From: Flavobacterium sp. UBA2787
GTDB taxonomy: Bacteria > Bacteroidota > Bacteroidia > Flavobacteriales > Flavobacteriaceae
Assembly (NCBI GenBank): GCA_002352205.1
Contig: DEHZ01000015.1
Span: 413,303-477,302 of the forward strand
DNA length: 64,000 nucleotides
Direction: 5' to 3'
A program made the translations under genes and the position numbers. Positions 10,601-19,412 of the stretch are shown here, one piece after another. The notes beneath the pieces are model-generated. The model ran no database searches. It was not told where the DNA came from and was given only the letters and a program-made list of their open reading frames with translations. Positions within the stretch are counted from its first letter, which is position 1. Every line of letters starts with the position of its first letter.

Positions 10601-10767
10601 CAGCCTGTTCAAGTGCTTGTTCTACCGGATCGATGGTATTTGGTGATGTGAATGATAAAGAAAGTGATGTAGCCAAATTAGTTGAAGATGATAGAATGTA
10701 TCATTTATTGGAGCATGTTGGAACAAAACCAAATGTATTCTATCACGTAAAAGTTAGAAATACGTAG
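7699..10767 (+). CDS. actB: Alternative complex III subunit ActB, iron-sulfur/molybdopterin-oxidoreductase-like
   Basis: The 1022-residue peripheral subunit carries the Fe-S clusters of ACIII on the periplasmic face. A Tat-type motif SRRDFLK (51-57) leads into a hydrophobic stretch and a lipobox-like LAAC (68-71). This suggests Tat export with lipid anchoring at Cys71. Residues about 75-740 resemble a molybdopterin oxidoreductase; in this family that domain lacks the cofactor. The C-terminal ferredoxin-like part starts at Cys765 (CTGCGACVIAC) and continues with CQHCNHAPCETVCP, CVGTRYCANNCP and CSMC. It is 32 bases after actA. Confidence 0.94.
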   Translation: MSSNKKYWKSVEELSDNSSIVETLRNNEFVEPIPTDEFLGDKDSLSNSSTSRRDFLKYVGFSTAAASLAACEGPVIKSIPYVVQPEQIIPGIADYYATTMFDGFDFANILVKTREGRPIKIENNTIEGANFSANARVHASVLSMYDNMRLKQPKLNQKDTSWSEVDAKVKASLADAKATGAQVVLLTGTLASPSTDKLVAEFIANNPTTKHVIYDAVSSSEALDAFEAVYGERALAEYDFSKASTIVSVGADFLGDWQGGGFDKGYVQGRVPKQGKMSKHIQLEANMTLSGAAADKRIPMSTAEQKLALVKIFSIVTGTPVNVGKLANEAEITKIAEQLNQSGSKGVLVSGIDDKNAQLLVLAINAKLSSEAFNTNQTRQIRKGSNQAVAQLVADLNGGKVHTLIMSGVNPVYTLADGKTFADGLKRAKLSVAISLKEDETASLTTIAAPAPHYLESWGDVEIIKGTFGVTQPTIRPLFNSRQLQDNLLVWNGSNKTYYDFLKETWSTGILTEKTWNQAIHDGIFVSATVSGNAGGVGADFSAAASALAQAKSSSFELNLYTKTGMGDGQQANNPWLQEFPDPITRVSWDNYLTVSKADAEKLGIENEIVANGGLNGSYVTVTVGNTKLEKVPVIIQPGQAKGTVGLAFGYGRKEALKEAMQVGVNAYSLYKGFNATQPVSIALESGAHEFASVQSQKTLMGRGDIIKETTLTIFNTEKDAKKWNPPPMVSMDHKPIEATKVDLWDSFDRSVGHHFNLSIDLNSCTGCGACVIACHAENNVPVVGKSEVRRSRDMHWLRIDRYYSSEETFAGDIKRKEEFDGLFGEKGSLGGFVEMESPGENPQVVFQPVMCQHCNHAPCETVCPVAATSHSRQGQNHMAYNRCVGTRYCANNCPYKVRRFNWFLYNKNNEFDFHMNDDLGRMVLNPDVNVRSRGVMEKCSMCIQMTQATILKAKKEGRPVNKDEFQTACSSACSTGSMVFGDVNDKESDVAKLVEDDRMYHLLEHVGTKPNVFYHVKVRNT

Positions 10768-10803
10768 TTAAAATTTAATTAATAAGAAATACTATAAAGG
10801 ATT

Positions 10804-12207
10804 ATGTCGTCTCACTACGAAGCACCCATTAGAAAACCTTTAGTTATAGGTGATAAATCTTATCACGATGTAACAGTAGATGTCGCTGCTCCTGTTGAAG
10901 GAAGAGCAAATAAACAATGGTGGATTGTATTTTCAATCGCATTAGCCGCTTTCCTTTGGGGATTAGGCTGTATGATTTACACCATTTCTACCGGTATCGG
11001 AACATGGGGATTAAATAAAACTGTTGGATGGGCTTGGGATATCACTAACTTCGTTTGGTGGGTTGGTATCGGTCACGCCGGAACATTGATTTCTGCGGTA
11101 CTGTTATTATTCCGTCAAAAATGGAGAATGGCCATTAACCGTTCTGCGGAAGCAATGACCATCTTTTCGGTAATGCAAGCAGGTTTGTTTCCAATTATTC
11201 ACATGGGTCGTCCATGGTTAGGATATTGGGTATTGCCAATTCCAAACCAATTTGGTTCGTTATGGGTAAACTTTAACTCACCGTTACTTTGGGACGTATT
11301 TGCAATTTCAACGTATCTTTCTGTATCGTTAGTTTTCTGGTGGACAGGTTTACTTCCTGATTTTGCCATGTTGAGAGACAGAGCGATTACTCCTTTTACA
11401 AAAAGAATTTATTCAATTTTATCTTTCGGATGGAGTGGAAGAGCAAAAGATTGGCAACGTTTTGAAGAAGTATCTTTAGTTCTTGCCGGATTAGCAACTC
11501 CACTTGTACTTTCTGTACACACAATTGTATCCTTTGACTTTGCTACGTCGGTAATTCCGGGTTGGCATACTACCATTTTCCCGCCCTATTTCGTTGCTGG
11601 AGCGGTATTCTCAGGATTCGCAATGGTAAATACCTTGTTGATTATCATGCGTAAAGTATCTAAATTAGAAGCATACATCACCATTCAACATATCGAATTA
11701 ATGAATATTGTAATTATGATTACAGGTTCTATCGTGGGTGTTGCCTATATTACTGAGCTGTTTGTTGCTTGGTATTCAGGAGTAGAATATGAACAATATG
11801 CATTCTTAAACAGAGCAACAGGACCATACTGGTGGGCATATTGGGCGATGATGACATGTAACGTTTTCTCACCTCAGTTCATGTGGTTTAAGAAATTAAG
11901 AACAAGTATCATGTTCTCGTTTATTATTTCAATTGTTGTAAATATCGGAATGTGGTTTGAACGTTTTGTAATTATCGTAACCTCATTACACAGAGATTAC
12001 CTACCATCATCATGGACAATGTTCTCTCCAACGTTTGTAGATATCGGAATTTTTATCGGAACAATCGGGTTCTTCTTTGTATTGTTCTTATTATATGCCA
12101 GATCATTCCCAGTGATTGCTCAAGCAGAGGTAAAAACTATCTTGAAATCATCAGGAGATAATTACAAGCGTAAGAGAGAAGAAGAAGGACATCACCATAA
12201 TCATTAA
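10804..12207 (+). CDS. actC: Alternative complex III subunit ActC, NrfD/PsrC-like quinol-binding membrane protein
   Basis: The 467-residue integral membrane protein has about ten hydrophobic helices and is an NrfD/PsrC homologue. In alternative complex III this subunit provides a quinol-oxidation site. Conserved stretches such as GIGHAGTLISAVLLL and HMGRPWLGYWVLP mark the family. The C-terminus is basic and ends in a His-rich tail (GHHHNH). It lies between actB and actD with short gaps (36 and 21 bases), consistent with one transcript. Confidence 0.94.
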   Translation: MSSHYEAPIRKPLVIGDKSYHDVTVDVAAPVEGRANKQWWIVFSIALAAFLWGLGCMIYTISTGIGTWGLNKTVGWAWDITNFVWWVGIGHAGTLISAVLLLFRQKWRMAINRSAEAMTIFSVMQAGLFPIIHMGRPWLGYWVLPIPNQFGSLWVNFNSPLLWDVFAISTYLSVSLVFWWTGLLPDFAMLRDRAITPFTKRIYSILSFGWSGRAKDWQRFEEVSLVLAGLATPLVLSVHTIVSFDFATSVIPGWHTTIFPPYFVAGAVFSGFAMVNTLLIIMRKVSKLEAYITIQHIELMNIVIMITGSIVGVAYITELFVAWYSGVEYEQYAFLNRATGPYWWAYWAMMTCNVFSPQFMWFKKLRTSIMFSFIISIVVNIGMWFERFVIIVTSLHRDYLPSSWTMFSPTFVDIGIFIGTIGFFFVLFLLYARSFPVIAQAEVKTILKSSGDNYKRKREEEGHHHNH

Positions 12208-12228
12208 GATAATTAGTAGTAAGAAATT

Positions 12229-12753
12229 ATGAGTACTAAAGTTATACAGGCACTATATAATGATGATGACATCCTAATGGATGCCGTGAAAGAGACTCGC
12301 AAAGCTCATCATCATATTGAAGAGGTTTATACTCCTTTTCCAGTTCACGGATTGGATAAAGCCATGGGGTTAGCACCAACACGACTTGCAATTGCATCGT
12401 TTATGTATGGATGTGTAGGACTTTCATTTGCTACTTGGATGATGAATTATATTATGATTCAAGATTGGCCACAAGATATCGGTGGAAAACCAAGTTTTAG
12501 TTACATTGAAAATATGCCGGCATTCGTGCCAATTATGTTTGAGCTTACGGTTTTCTTTGCGGCTCACTTAATGGTAATTACTTTTTATATGAGAAGTAAA
12601 TTATGGCCTTTCAAACAAGCAGAAAACCCTGATGTTAGAACAACAGATGACCACTTTTTAATGGAAGTTGCTGTTCATAATAACGAACAAGAACTGTCTG
12701 ATTTCTTAAAGAAAACAGGAGCAGTTGAAATTAAAGTTGTAGAAAAGCATTAA
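12229..12753 (+). CDS. actD: Alternative complex III subunit ActD (DUF3341 family)
   Basis: The 174-residue membrane protein has two hydrophobic helices (about 58-78 and 103-122). Its N-terminal soluble part includes the family sequence PFPVHGLDKAMGL. It belongs to the DUF3341/ActD family, a small structural subunit of alternative complex III. The gap to actE is only nine bases, suggesting translational coupling. No catalytic residues are expected. Confidence 0.92.
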   Translation: MSTKVIQALYNDDDILMDAVKETRKAHHHIEEVYTPFPVHGLDKAMGLAPTRLAIASFMYGCVGLSFATWMMNYIMIQDWPQDIGGKPSFSYIENMPAFVPIMFELTVFFAAHLMVITFYMRSKLWPFKQAENPDVRTTDDHFLMEVAVHNNEQELSDFLKKTGAVEIKVVEKH

Positions 12754-12762
12754 GATAGAAAT

Positions 12763-13326
12763 ATGAAAAGCTTATTTAAAATAGCCCTATTGTTTGGATT
12801 AGCCGTTTCGGTGACCTCTTGTTTTAATAGCAAAAGTCCAAATTATCAATTTTTTCCAAATATGTACGAGTCAGTTGGGTATGAAACCTATGCTGAATCA
12901 GAAGCATTTAATGGCGAAAATCAACTAAAAGGTCAAACTGCTCAAGAACCTGCCGTAGGAAGTATCAAAAGAGGTTTTGAAATTTATGAATATGAAAATT
13001 CAACAGCCGGATACGAATTAGCTAAGGCAAATTTAATTTCTCCAATTGACTCAATTTCTGAAAAAGAAGTTGCTAAGGGAAAAGAACTTTACGGAATTTA
13101 TTGTGCCATTTGCCACGGTGATTCAGGAAATGGAAAAGGAAAATTAGTGGAAAGAGAGAAGTTTCTTGGAGTTCCAAGTTATGCCGATAGACCAGTTACT
13201 GAGGGAAGTGTTTTTCACGTGATTACCTACGGTTTAAATTCAATGGGTTCTCATGCTAACCAATTATCGCAACACGAACGTTGGTTAGTGACTGATTATG
13301 TTCTTCAGTTAAAAAGTAAATTATAA
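12763..13326 (+). CDS. actE: Alternative complex III subunit ActE, monoheme cytochrome c lipoprotein
   Basis: The 187-residue protein begins with a lipoprotein signal ending in VTSC (lipid-modified Cys20). It carries one class I cytochrome c domain with CAICH at 114-118. A late Met (NSMGSH) is a plausible axial ligand. It is predicted to sit on the periplasmic side, passing electrons within or out of alternative complex III. Position and spacing fit the act operon. Confidence 0.93.
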   Translation: MKSLFKIALLFGLAVSVTSCFNSKSPNYQFFPNMYESVGYETYAESEAFNGENQLKGQTAQEPAVGSIKRGFEIYEYENSTAGYELAKANLISPIDSISEKEVAKGKELYGIYCAICHGDSGNGKGKLVEREKFLGVPSYADRPVTEGSVFHVITYGLNSMGSHANQLSQHERWLVTDYVLQLKSKL

Positions 13327-13351
13327 TTATTGACAACTAGATTGTATAGAT

Positions 13352-14692
13352 ATGTATACCTTTTCAAGTAAATTAAAAGTTTTTTCCTTTGTTCTAATAA
13401 TCGTTGGATTGTTGGGAATTGGATATAGTTTTATTTCTGCTCCAAAAACCACAGCCGATGTAGAAAAAATTCTTAAAGCTGAAGAAGACGCTCATCACGG
13501 TGCTCACGACGCTCATGCTCATGATGCACACGGACATGATGCTAATAGTGCAGAAGCACACGCAGAACATGAAGAACATTTAAACCATGTTTTACATCAG
13601 TTACAAAATAAGCCTTGGGCTGCTTTGTATGTTGCTGCCATCTTTTTTATGTTAATTTCACTTGGTGTGTTGGCTTTCTATGCAATTCAAAATGTGGCTC
13701 AAGCAGGATGGTCTCCGGTATTGTTTAGAGTTATGCAAGGAATCACGGCCTATCTACCATGGGGATCTGCTATCTTTTTTATATTATTAGTTCTTTCAGC
13801 TTTCCATTTTAACCATTTATTTGTATGGATGGATCCTGAATTAGTTAATCCGGAAAGTCCAAAATTTGATAAACTTTTATATAATAAAAAAGGATATTTA
13901 AATGAATGGTTTTGGTTAATCAGAGCAGCTATATTTATCATCGGATGGAATTTATACCGTTATTTCTCCAGAAAAAATTGTTTAGCTCAAGATGAAGCTT
14001 CTGATAACGCATTCTACAAAAAGAATTTCAACATTTCAGCCGGGTTTTTAGTATTCTTTATCGTTACAGAATCAATCATGTCTTGGGACTGGATTATGTC
14101 TGTTGATCCTCACTGGTTTTCTACGTTATTCGGATGGTATGTATTTGCTTCTTTCTTCGTAAGTGGAATTACTGTGATTGCAATGGTAACATTATACTTA
14201 AAATCAAGAGGTTATTTAGAACATGTAAATACTAGCCACATTCACGATTTAGCTAAGTTTATGTTTGGTATTAGTGTGTTTTGGACGTATTTATGGTTCT
14301 CTCAATTCATGTTAATTTGGTATTCAAATATACCGGAAGAAGTTACTTATTTCGTAACAAGAATTGAACAATATAATTTACCTTTCTTCGGAATGGTTGC
14401 AATGAACTTTATTTTCCCATTCTTAATCTTAATTAATACAGATTTCAAACGTATTACTTGGGTTTTAGTGATGGCTGGAGTAGTAATTTTATTAGGACAT
14501 TATGTTGATTTCTTCAACATGATTATGCCGGCTACTGTTGGTGACAGATGGTTTATAGGGATCGGAGAGATTGGTTCATTGCTTTTCTTCCTTGGATTAT
14601 TTATTTTAATAGTGTTTACAGCTTTAACAAAAGCACCATTATTACCAAAAAGAAATCCATTTATCGAAGAGAGTAAACATTTTCATTATTAA
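13352..14692 (+). CDS. actF: Alternative complex III subunit ActF, NrfD/PsrC-like membrane protein
   Basis: The 446-residue integral membrane protein has about ten helices and is the second NrfD-type subunit of alternative complex III. After the first helix there is an unusual His/Ala/Asp-rich stretch (about residues 47-85, with some fifteen histidines). This contains repeats of the AHDAH type and is presumably a hydrophilic loop. The rest is typical of the family (for example SIMSWDWIMSVDPHWFSTLF). Quinol binding in this subunit is less certain than in ActC. Confidence 0.93.
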   Translation: MYTFSSKLKVFSFVLIIVGLLGIGYSFISAPKTTADVEKILKAEEDAHHGAHDAHAHDAHGHDANSAEAHAEHEEHLNHVLHQLQNKPWAALYVAAIFFMLISLGVLAFYAIQNVAQAGWSPVLFRVMQGITAYLPWGSAIFFILLVLSAFHFNHLFVWMDPELVNPESPKFDKLLYNKKGYLNEWFWLIRAAIFIIGWNLYRYFSRKNCLAQDEASDNAFYKKNFNISAGFLVFFIVTESIMSWDWIMSVDPHWFSTLFGWYVFASFFVSGITVIAMVTLYLKSRGYLEHVNTSHIHDLAKFMFGISVFWTYLWFSQFMLIWYSNIPEEVTYFVTRIEQYNLPFFGMVAMNFIFPFLILINTDFKRITWVLVMAGVVILLGHYVDFFNMIMPATVGDRWFIGIGEIGSLLFFLGLFILIVFTALTKAPLLPKRNPFIEESKHFHY

Positions 14693-14711
14693 TATTTAAA
14701 GATTTAGACAG

Positions 14712-15869
14712 ATGACAAGTTTGTTAGTACTAGTTGTTTTAGTTTTAGTATCAGTAGCCATTTGGCAATTGACCAAAATATTTGATTTAACGCAAGTAGG
14801 AGGTGATGCTGATAATTCTCAAGTGGCTAATGACAATGATAATAATGTAAATGGTTACTTAATGTTTGCCTTTTTGGTTTTCATTTATATTACAACAATT
14901 GTTTGTGTAGTTAAGTATGGACATTTTCCATTAATGAGTAATTCTGCTTCAGAACACGGAGTAGAAGTAGATCGTTTGATGTGGATTTCAATGATTCTTA
15001 TTTTCTTTGTTCAAACAATTACGCAAGCATTATTGCATTACTTCGCATTCAAATACAGAGGGAAAAAAGGAAATACCGCACTGTATTTTGCCGATAACAA
15101 TAAATTAGAAATGATATGGAGTATCATTCCTGCGATTACATTAGCCGGTTTAATTCTTTACGGATTATATGCTTGGACAAACATTATGTTTGTTGACGAA
15201 GAAACTGAAAACCCAATGGTTGTAGAAATTTATGCAAAGCAATTCGGGTGGGAAGTTCGTTATGCCGGAGAAGATAATGTCTTAGGTAAAGCAAATGTTC
15301 GTTACATTGAAGGAATCAATACATTAGGTGTTGATTTAGCCGATCCGAATGCTCAAGATGACATTACAGCATCAGAATTACATTTACCAAAAGGAGTAAA
15401 GGTAGTTTTCAAAATTCGTTCTCAAGACGTTTTGCACTCAGCATACATGCCTCACTTTAGAGCTCAGATGAACTGTGTTCCCGGTATGGTTACGCAATTT
15501 GCTTTTACGCCAACTATCACTACAGCAGAGATGAGAAATTCACCTGAAATGATAGAAAAAGTTGCCACAATCAACAAAATTAGAGCTGAGAAAAGCAAAG
15601 AATTAGCTGCAAAAGGAGAAGCTATTTTAGATCCATACACATTTGATTACCTTTTATTGTGTAATAAAATTTGTGGAAAATCGCATTATAATATGCAAAT
15701 GAAAATTGTTGTTGAAAGTAAAGAAGATTTCAAAAAATGGTTAAGCGAAAAAACAACGTTGGTTCAAGCTATCAAAGCTCAGGAACAACCTGCTGAAGAA
15801 ATTAGTATAGAAGAAGATTCTACCAAAGTAGTTGTTGATTCCACTTTAGTAGTTCAAGTAGTAAAATAA
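14712..15869 (+). CDS. coxB: Cytochrome c oxidase subunit II
   Basis: The 385-residue protein has hydrophobic helices near 2-18, 49-65, 88-108 and 133-155, followed by the cupredoxin domain that holds the binuclear CuA centre. The CuA ligands are visible: His242 (VLHSAYMPHF), Cys317 and Cys321 (CNKIC), His325 and Met328. It receives electrons from cytochrome c or directly from alternative complex III. In F. johnsoniae, ACIII and the aa3 oxidase form a supercomplex, which agrees with this gene order. Confidence 0.94.
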   Translation: MTSLLVLVVLVLVSVAIWQLTKIFDLTQVGGDADNSQVANDNDNNVNGYLMFAFLVFIYITTIVCVVKYGHFPLMSNSASEHGVEVDRLMWISMILIFFVQTITQALLHYFAFKYRGKKGNTALYFADNNKLEMIWSIIPAITLAGLILYGLYAWTNIMFVDEETENPMVVEIYAKQFGWEVRYAGEDNVLGKANVRYIEGINTLGVDLADPNAQDDITASELHLPKGVKVVFKIRSQDVLHSAYMPHFRAQMNCVPGMVTQFAFTPTITTAEMRNSPEMIEKVATINKIRAEKSKELAAKGEAILDPYTFDYLLLCNKICGKSHYNMQMKIVVESKEDFKKWLSEKTTLVQAIKAQEQPAEEISIEEDSTKVVVDSTLVVQVVK

Positions 15870-15902
15870 AAATAGCTAAATTAAAAATTATAATTTAAGA
15901 GT

Positions 15903-17705
15903 ATGTCAGCACACGATCACGCAAACGAACACGATCACGGACACGAACACGAACATCACCACAAAGATACTTTTATCACAAAGTACATCTTTAGTATTGA
16001 TCATAAAATGATTGCCAAACAATACCTAATCACTGGTTTGATTATGGGTATTATTGGTGTGGCAATGTCTTTGTTGTTCAGAATGCAATTGGCATGGCCG
16101 GAAGAATCTTTTAAAATTTTTAATGTATTACTTGGAGACGAATATGCCCCGGACGGAGTAATGCGTAACGATATTTATTTAGCCTTAGTCACAATTCACG
16201 GAACCATTATGGTTTTCTTTGTATTAACGGCTGGGTTAAGCGGAACCTTTAGTAATTTATTGATTCCTCTGCAAATTGGAGCTCGTGATATGGCATCCGG
16301 TTTCTTGAATATGATTTCCTATTGGTTATTCTTTTTATCAAGTGTTGTAATGATTTGTTCTTTATTCGTCGAGTCTGGACCAGCTTCAGCAGGATGGACA
16401 ATTTACCCGCCGTTAAGTGCACTTCCACAAGCAATTCCCGGTTCAGGAACCGGTATGACGTTGTGGTTGGTTTCGATGGCAATTTTCATCGCTTCTTCAT
16501 TAATGGGGTCTTTAAATTATGTAGTTACAGTAATCAACCTTAGAACTAAAGGAATGTCTATGACAAGATTGCCTTTAACTATTTGGGCATTCTTTGTAAC
16601 AGCTATTATTGGTATCGTATCTTTCCCAGTTCTTTTATCAGCAGCGTTATTGTTGATTTTTGATAGAAGTTTTGGAACCTCGTTCTTTCTTTCGGATATT
16701 TTCATAGCAGGTGAAGTTTTACATTATCAAGGTGGTTCTCCGGTATTATTTGAACACTTATTTTGGTTCTTAGGACACCCGGAAGTTTACATCGTTTTAT
16801 TACCCGCATTAGGAATTACATCAGAAATTATAGCAACCAATTCACGTAAGCCTATCTTTGGTTACCGTGCGATGATTGCTTCAATTATAGCTATTGCATT
16901 TTTATCAACAATCGTTTGGGGCCACCACATGTTTATCTCAGGAATGAATCCATTCTTAGGTTCTGTGTTTACCTTTACAACTTTGTTGATTGCAATTCCT
17001 TCAGCAGTAAAAGCGTTCAACTATATCACAACATTATGGAAAGGTAACCTTCAGTTAAATCCTGCCATGTTATTCTCTATCGGATTGGTTTCTACATTCA
17101 TCACGGGAGGTTTAACAGGTATTATTTTAGGAGACAGTACACTTGATATTAATGTTCACGATACGTATTTCGTTGTAGCTCACTTCCACTTAGTAATGGG
17201 TATTTCTGCTCTTTACGGAATGTTCGCCGGAATTTACCATTGGTTCCCAAGAATGTTCGGAAGAATGTTAAATAAAAACTTAGGTTATGTTCACTTCTGG
17301 GTAACTGCTGTTTGTGCGTACGGAGTATTCTTCCCAATGCACTTTATCGGAATGGCTGGTTTACCTAGACGTTATTACACCAATACTGCATTCCCATTAT
17401 TTGATGATTTGCAAAACGTAAATGTTATCATTACAATGTTTGCTTTAGTAGGTGGTGCTTTCCAATTAGTATTCATTTGGAATTTCTTCCACAGTATGTT
17501 CTACGGTAAAAAATCTGAAATAAATCCGTGGAGATCAAACACATTAGAATGGACTGCTCCAGTTGAACACATTCACGGAAACTGGCCTGGTGCTCTTCCT
17601 GAAGTTCACAGATGGCCTTATGATTACAGTAAGCCAGGACATGTGGAAGATTTTGTACCTCAAACAGTTCCAATGGGACCGGATGAAGAAAAATTACATC
17701 ACTAA
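15903..17705 (+). CDS. coxA: Cytochrome c oxidase subunit I (heme-copper catalytic subunit)
   Basis: This is the proton-pumping oxygen-reducing subunit. The 600-residue protein has about twelve helices and the expected ligands: HPEVY from His292 (CuB His cross-linked to Tyr), His341-His342 (WGHHMF) and VAHFH with His427 and His429 for hemes a3 and a. The N-terminus (about residues 4-20) is a soluble His-rich tail with HDHGHEHEHHHK-like sequence. It is the last gene of the act-cox operon and is followed by a terminator. Confidence 0.96.
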   Translation: MSAHDHANEHDHGHEHEHHHKDTFITKYIFSIDHKMIAKQYLITGLIMGIIGVAMSLLFRMQLAWPEESFKIFNVLLGDEYAPDGVMRNDIYLALVTIHGTIMVFFVLTAGLSGTFSNLLIPLQIGARDMASGFLNMISYWLFFLSSVVMICSLFVESGPASAGWTIYPPLSALPQAIPGSGTGMTLWLVSMAIFIASSLMGSLNYVVTVINLRTKGMSMTRLPLTIWAFFVTAIIGIVSFPVLLSAALLLIFDRSFGTSFFLSDIFIAGEVLHYQGGSPVLFEHLFWFLGHPEVYIVLLPALGITSEIIATNSRKPIFGYRAMIASIIAIAFLSTIVWGHHMFISGMNPFLGSVFTFTTLLIAIPSAVKAFNYITTLWKGNLQLNPAMLFSIGLVSTFITGGLTGIILGDSTLDINVHDTYFVVAHFHLVMGISALYGMFAGIYHWFPRMFGRMLNKNLGYVHFWVTAVCAYGVFFPMHFIGMAGLPRRYYTNTAFPLFDDLQNVNVIITMFALVGGAFQLVFIWNFFHSMFYGKKSEINPWRSNTLEWTAPVEHIHGNWPGALPEVHRWPYDYSKPGHVEDFVPQTVPMGPDEEKLHH

Positions 17706-17729
17706 TTATTATTAATTCATATTTAAAAA

Positions 17730-17762
17730 AGTCCTTTCATTTTTTTGAAAGGGCTTTTTTAT
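17730..17762 (+). terminator. Terminator of the act-cox operon
   Basis: AGTCCTTTCA (17730-17739) pairs with TGAAAGGGCT (17746-17755), with one G-T pair and a six-T loop. A run of six T follows. Confidence 0.85.
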
Positions 17763-17790
17763 TTATCTTTATTCTGATAAATTTTTAGTT

Positions 17791-18003
17791 ATGGATTCAT
17801 CAAAAGAATATACTAACGGCGAAGTTACAATCGTTTGGAAACCCGATTTATGCACTCATTCCGCCAATTGTGTAAAAGGTTTACCAACCGTTTTTCAACC
17901 CAAAGAAAAACCATGGATAAAAGAAAAAGGTGCTTCAACGGAAGAAATTATTAATCAGATTATCAAATGTCCTTCGGGAGCACTCACTTTTTTATTTAAA
18001 TAA
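17791..18003 (+). CDS. Small iron-sulfur protein (divergent 4Fe-4S mono-cluster, Fer4_19 type)
   Basis: The 70-residue product matches the small divergent ferredoxin-like family with the pattern CxHSxxC-x-KGLPxVF ... CPSGAL. It has three Cys (21, 27 and 59) plus His23. It is cytosolic, with no signal. In other bacteria this domain is commonly next to or fused with a small GNAT protein or a CDGSH domain, and here the GNAT gene follows by 11 bases. The electron-transfer partner is unknown; the nearby P450 is one possibility but nothing in the sequence proves it. Confidence 0.8.
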   Translation: MDSSKEYTNGEVTIVWKPDLCTHSANCVKGLPTVFQPKEKPWIKEKGASTEEIINQIIKCPSGALTFLFK

Positions 18004-18014
18004 AGAAAAATAAT

Positions 18015-18323
18015 ATGGCAGATAGATATGAAGCAGTTGATTTACTGAAAAATGAAGAAAAGAAATGTTTTGAACTTCACGTCGAAGGTCACATCGCTTT
18101 TATTGAATATATCCTGACAAATCAAAATGTTATGTACCTAACGCATACAGAAGTTCCTGTTGCATTGGAAGGAAAAGGTGTTGGAAGTAGCATCGTTGTC
18201 AAAGCATTAAATTATATCAAAGCAAACAATTTCACTCTAGCTCCACTTTGCCCTTTTGTCGCAGCTTACCTTAAAAGATATCCGGAATGGAAAGAAATTT
18301 TAGCTCCTGGATACCACGTTTAA
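18015..18323 (+). CDS. Small GNAT-like N-acetyltransferase (YjdJ type)
   Basis: The 102-residue protein has the short single-domain GNAT fold. Motif A is recognisable as VALEGKGVGSSIVVKALNYI, with the Q/RxxGxG/A-like acetyl-CoA loop in EGKGVGS. It ends with the family pattern LCPFVAAYLKRYPEW. Substrates of this family are unknown. It forms a close pair with the iron-sulfur gene upstream. Confidence 0.85.
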   Translation: MADRYEAVDLLKNEEKKCFELHVEGHIAFIEYILTNQNVMYLTHTEVPVALEGKGVGSSIVVKALNYIKANNFTLAPLCPFVAAYLKRYPEWKEILAPGYHV

Positions 18324-18352
18324 CTATTTCTTTTTATAAATAGACTTTGTCT

Positions 18353-18360
18353 TATCTTTG
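18353..18360 (+). promoter_or_regulatory. Candidate -7 box (TATCTTTG) of ruvB
   Basis: TATCTTTG matches TAnnTTTG and ends only five bases before the ruvB ATG at 18366, so the transcript would be nearly leaderless. No clear TTG is seen at -33. Confidence 0.45.
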
Positions 18361-18365
18361 CTTTT

Positions 18366-19391
18366 ATGAATGAATATTTAGACCCAACCAACAAAGGTTT
18401 TAATCCGGAAGAACTCGATCTTGAAAAAAAGTTGAGACCGCTTTCATTTGATGATTTTGCCGGGCAAGACCAAGTTTTAGAAAATTTAAAAGTTTTTGTA
18501 GAAGCCGCCAATCAAAGGGAAGAAGCTCTCGATCACACCCTTTTTCACGGTCCTCCCGGATTAGGAAAAACAACATTAGCGAATATTTTGGCAAATGAAT
18601 TAGGGGTTGGAATCAAAATTACTTCGGGACCAGTGTTGGATAAACCTGGAGATTTAGCAGGTTTACTTACGAATTTAGAGGACAGAGACGTTCTCTTTAT
18701 TGACGAAATTCACCGTCTTAGTCCAATTGTAGAAGAATATTTGTATTCTGCAATGGAGGATTTTAAAATTGATATTATGATTGAATCCGGACCAAATGCA
18801 AGAACGGTTCAGATTAATCTCAATCCATTTACCTTGGTAGGAGCAACCACGCGTTCAGGCTTACTTACCGCACCAATGCGAGCTCGTTTCGGAATTCAAA
18901 GTCGATTGCAATATTATAATACGGAATTGTTAACTACTATCGTTCAGCGTAGTTCTTCCATTTTGAAAGTTCCAATTTCTATGGAAGCAGCTATCGAAAT
19001 TGCCGGAAGAAGTCGAGGAACTCCTCGTATAGCAAATGCATTATTACGTAGAGTTCGTGATTTCGCTCAAATAAAAGGCAACGGTAAAATCGACATCGAA
19101 ATTGCAAGATACGCTCTAAAAGCTCTAAATGTTGATGCTCACGGTTTAGATGAAATGGACAATAAAATCCTAAACACCATCATCGATAAATTCAAAGGTG
19201 GTCCGGTTGGTCTATCAACATTAGCAACTGCTGTTTCTGAAAGTGGTGAAACCATCGAAGAAGTCTATGAACCTTTTTTAATTCAAGAAGGTTTTATTAT
19301 GCGAACACCTAGAGGAAGAGAAGTAACGGAGAAAGCATACAAACATCTGGGGAAAGTTAGAACCAATATCCAAGGTGGCTTGTTCGAATAA
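18366..19391 (+). CDS. ruvB: Holliday junction branch-migration helicase RuvB
   Basis: The AAA+ motor drives branch migration with RuvA. The 341-residue protein has Walker [10 protein letters not shown] (62-70), Walker [12 protein letters not shown], sensor 1 GATTRSG, and a winged-helix tail ending in RTPRGREVT. Length and order are canonical. ruvA lies separately at 31201, so the pair is split within this window. No LexA-type site was recognised upstream. Confidence 0.97.
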   Translation: MNEYLDPTNKGFNPEELDLEKKLRPLSFDDFAGQDQVLENLKVFVEAANQREEALDHTLFHGPPGLGKTTLANILANELGVGIKITSGPVLDKPGDLAGLLTNLEDRDVLFIDEIHRLSPIVEEYLYSAMEDFKIDIMIESGPNARTVQINLNPFTLVGATTRSGLLTAPMRARFGIQSRLQYYNTELLTTIVQRSSSILKVPISMEAAIEIAGRSRGTPRIANALLRRVRDFAQIKGNGKIDIEIARYALKALNVDAHGLDEMDNKILNTIIDKFKGGPVGLSTLATAVSESGETIEEVYEPFLIQEGFIMRTPRGREVTEKAYKHLGKVRTNIQGGLFE

Positions 19392-19412
19392 CGAAAAGCA
19401 ATATAAAGCACT

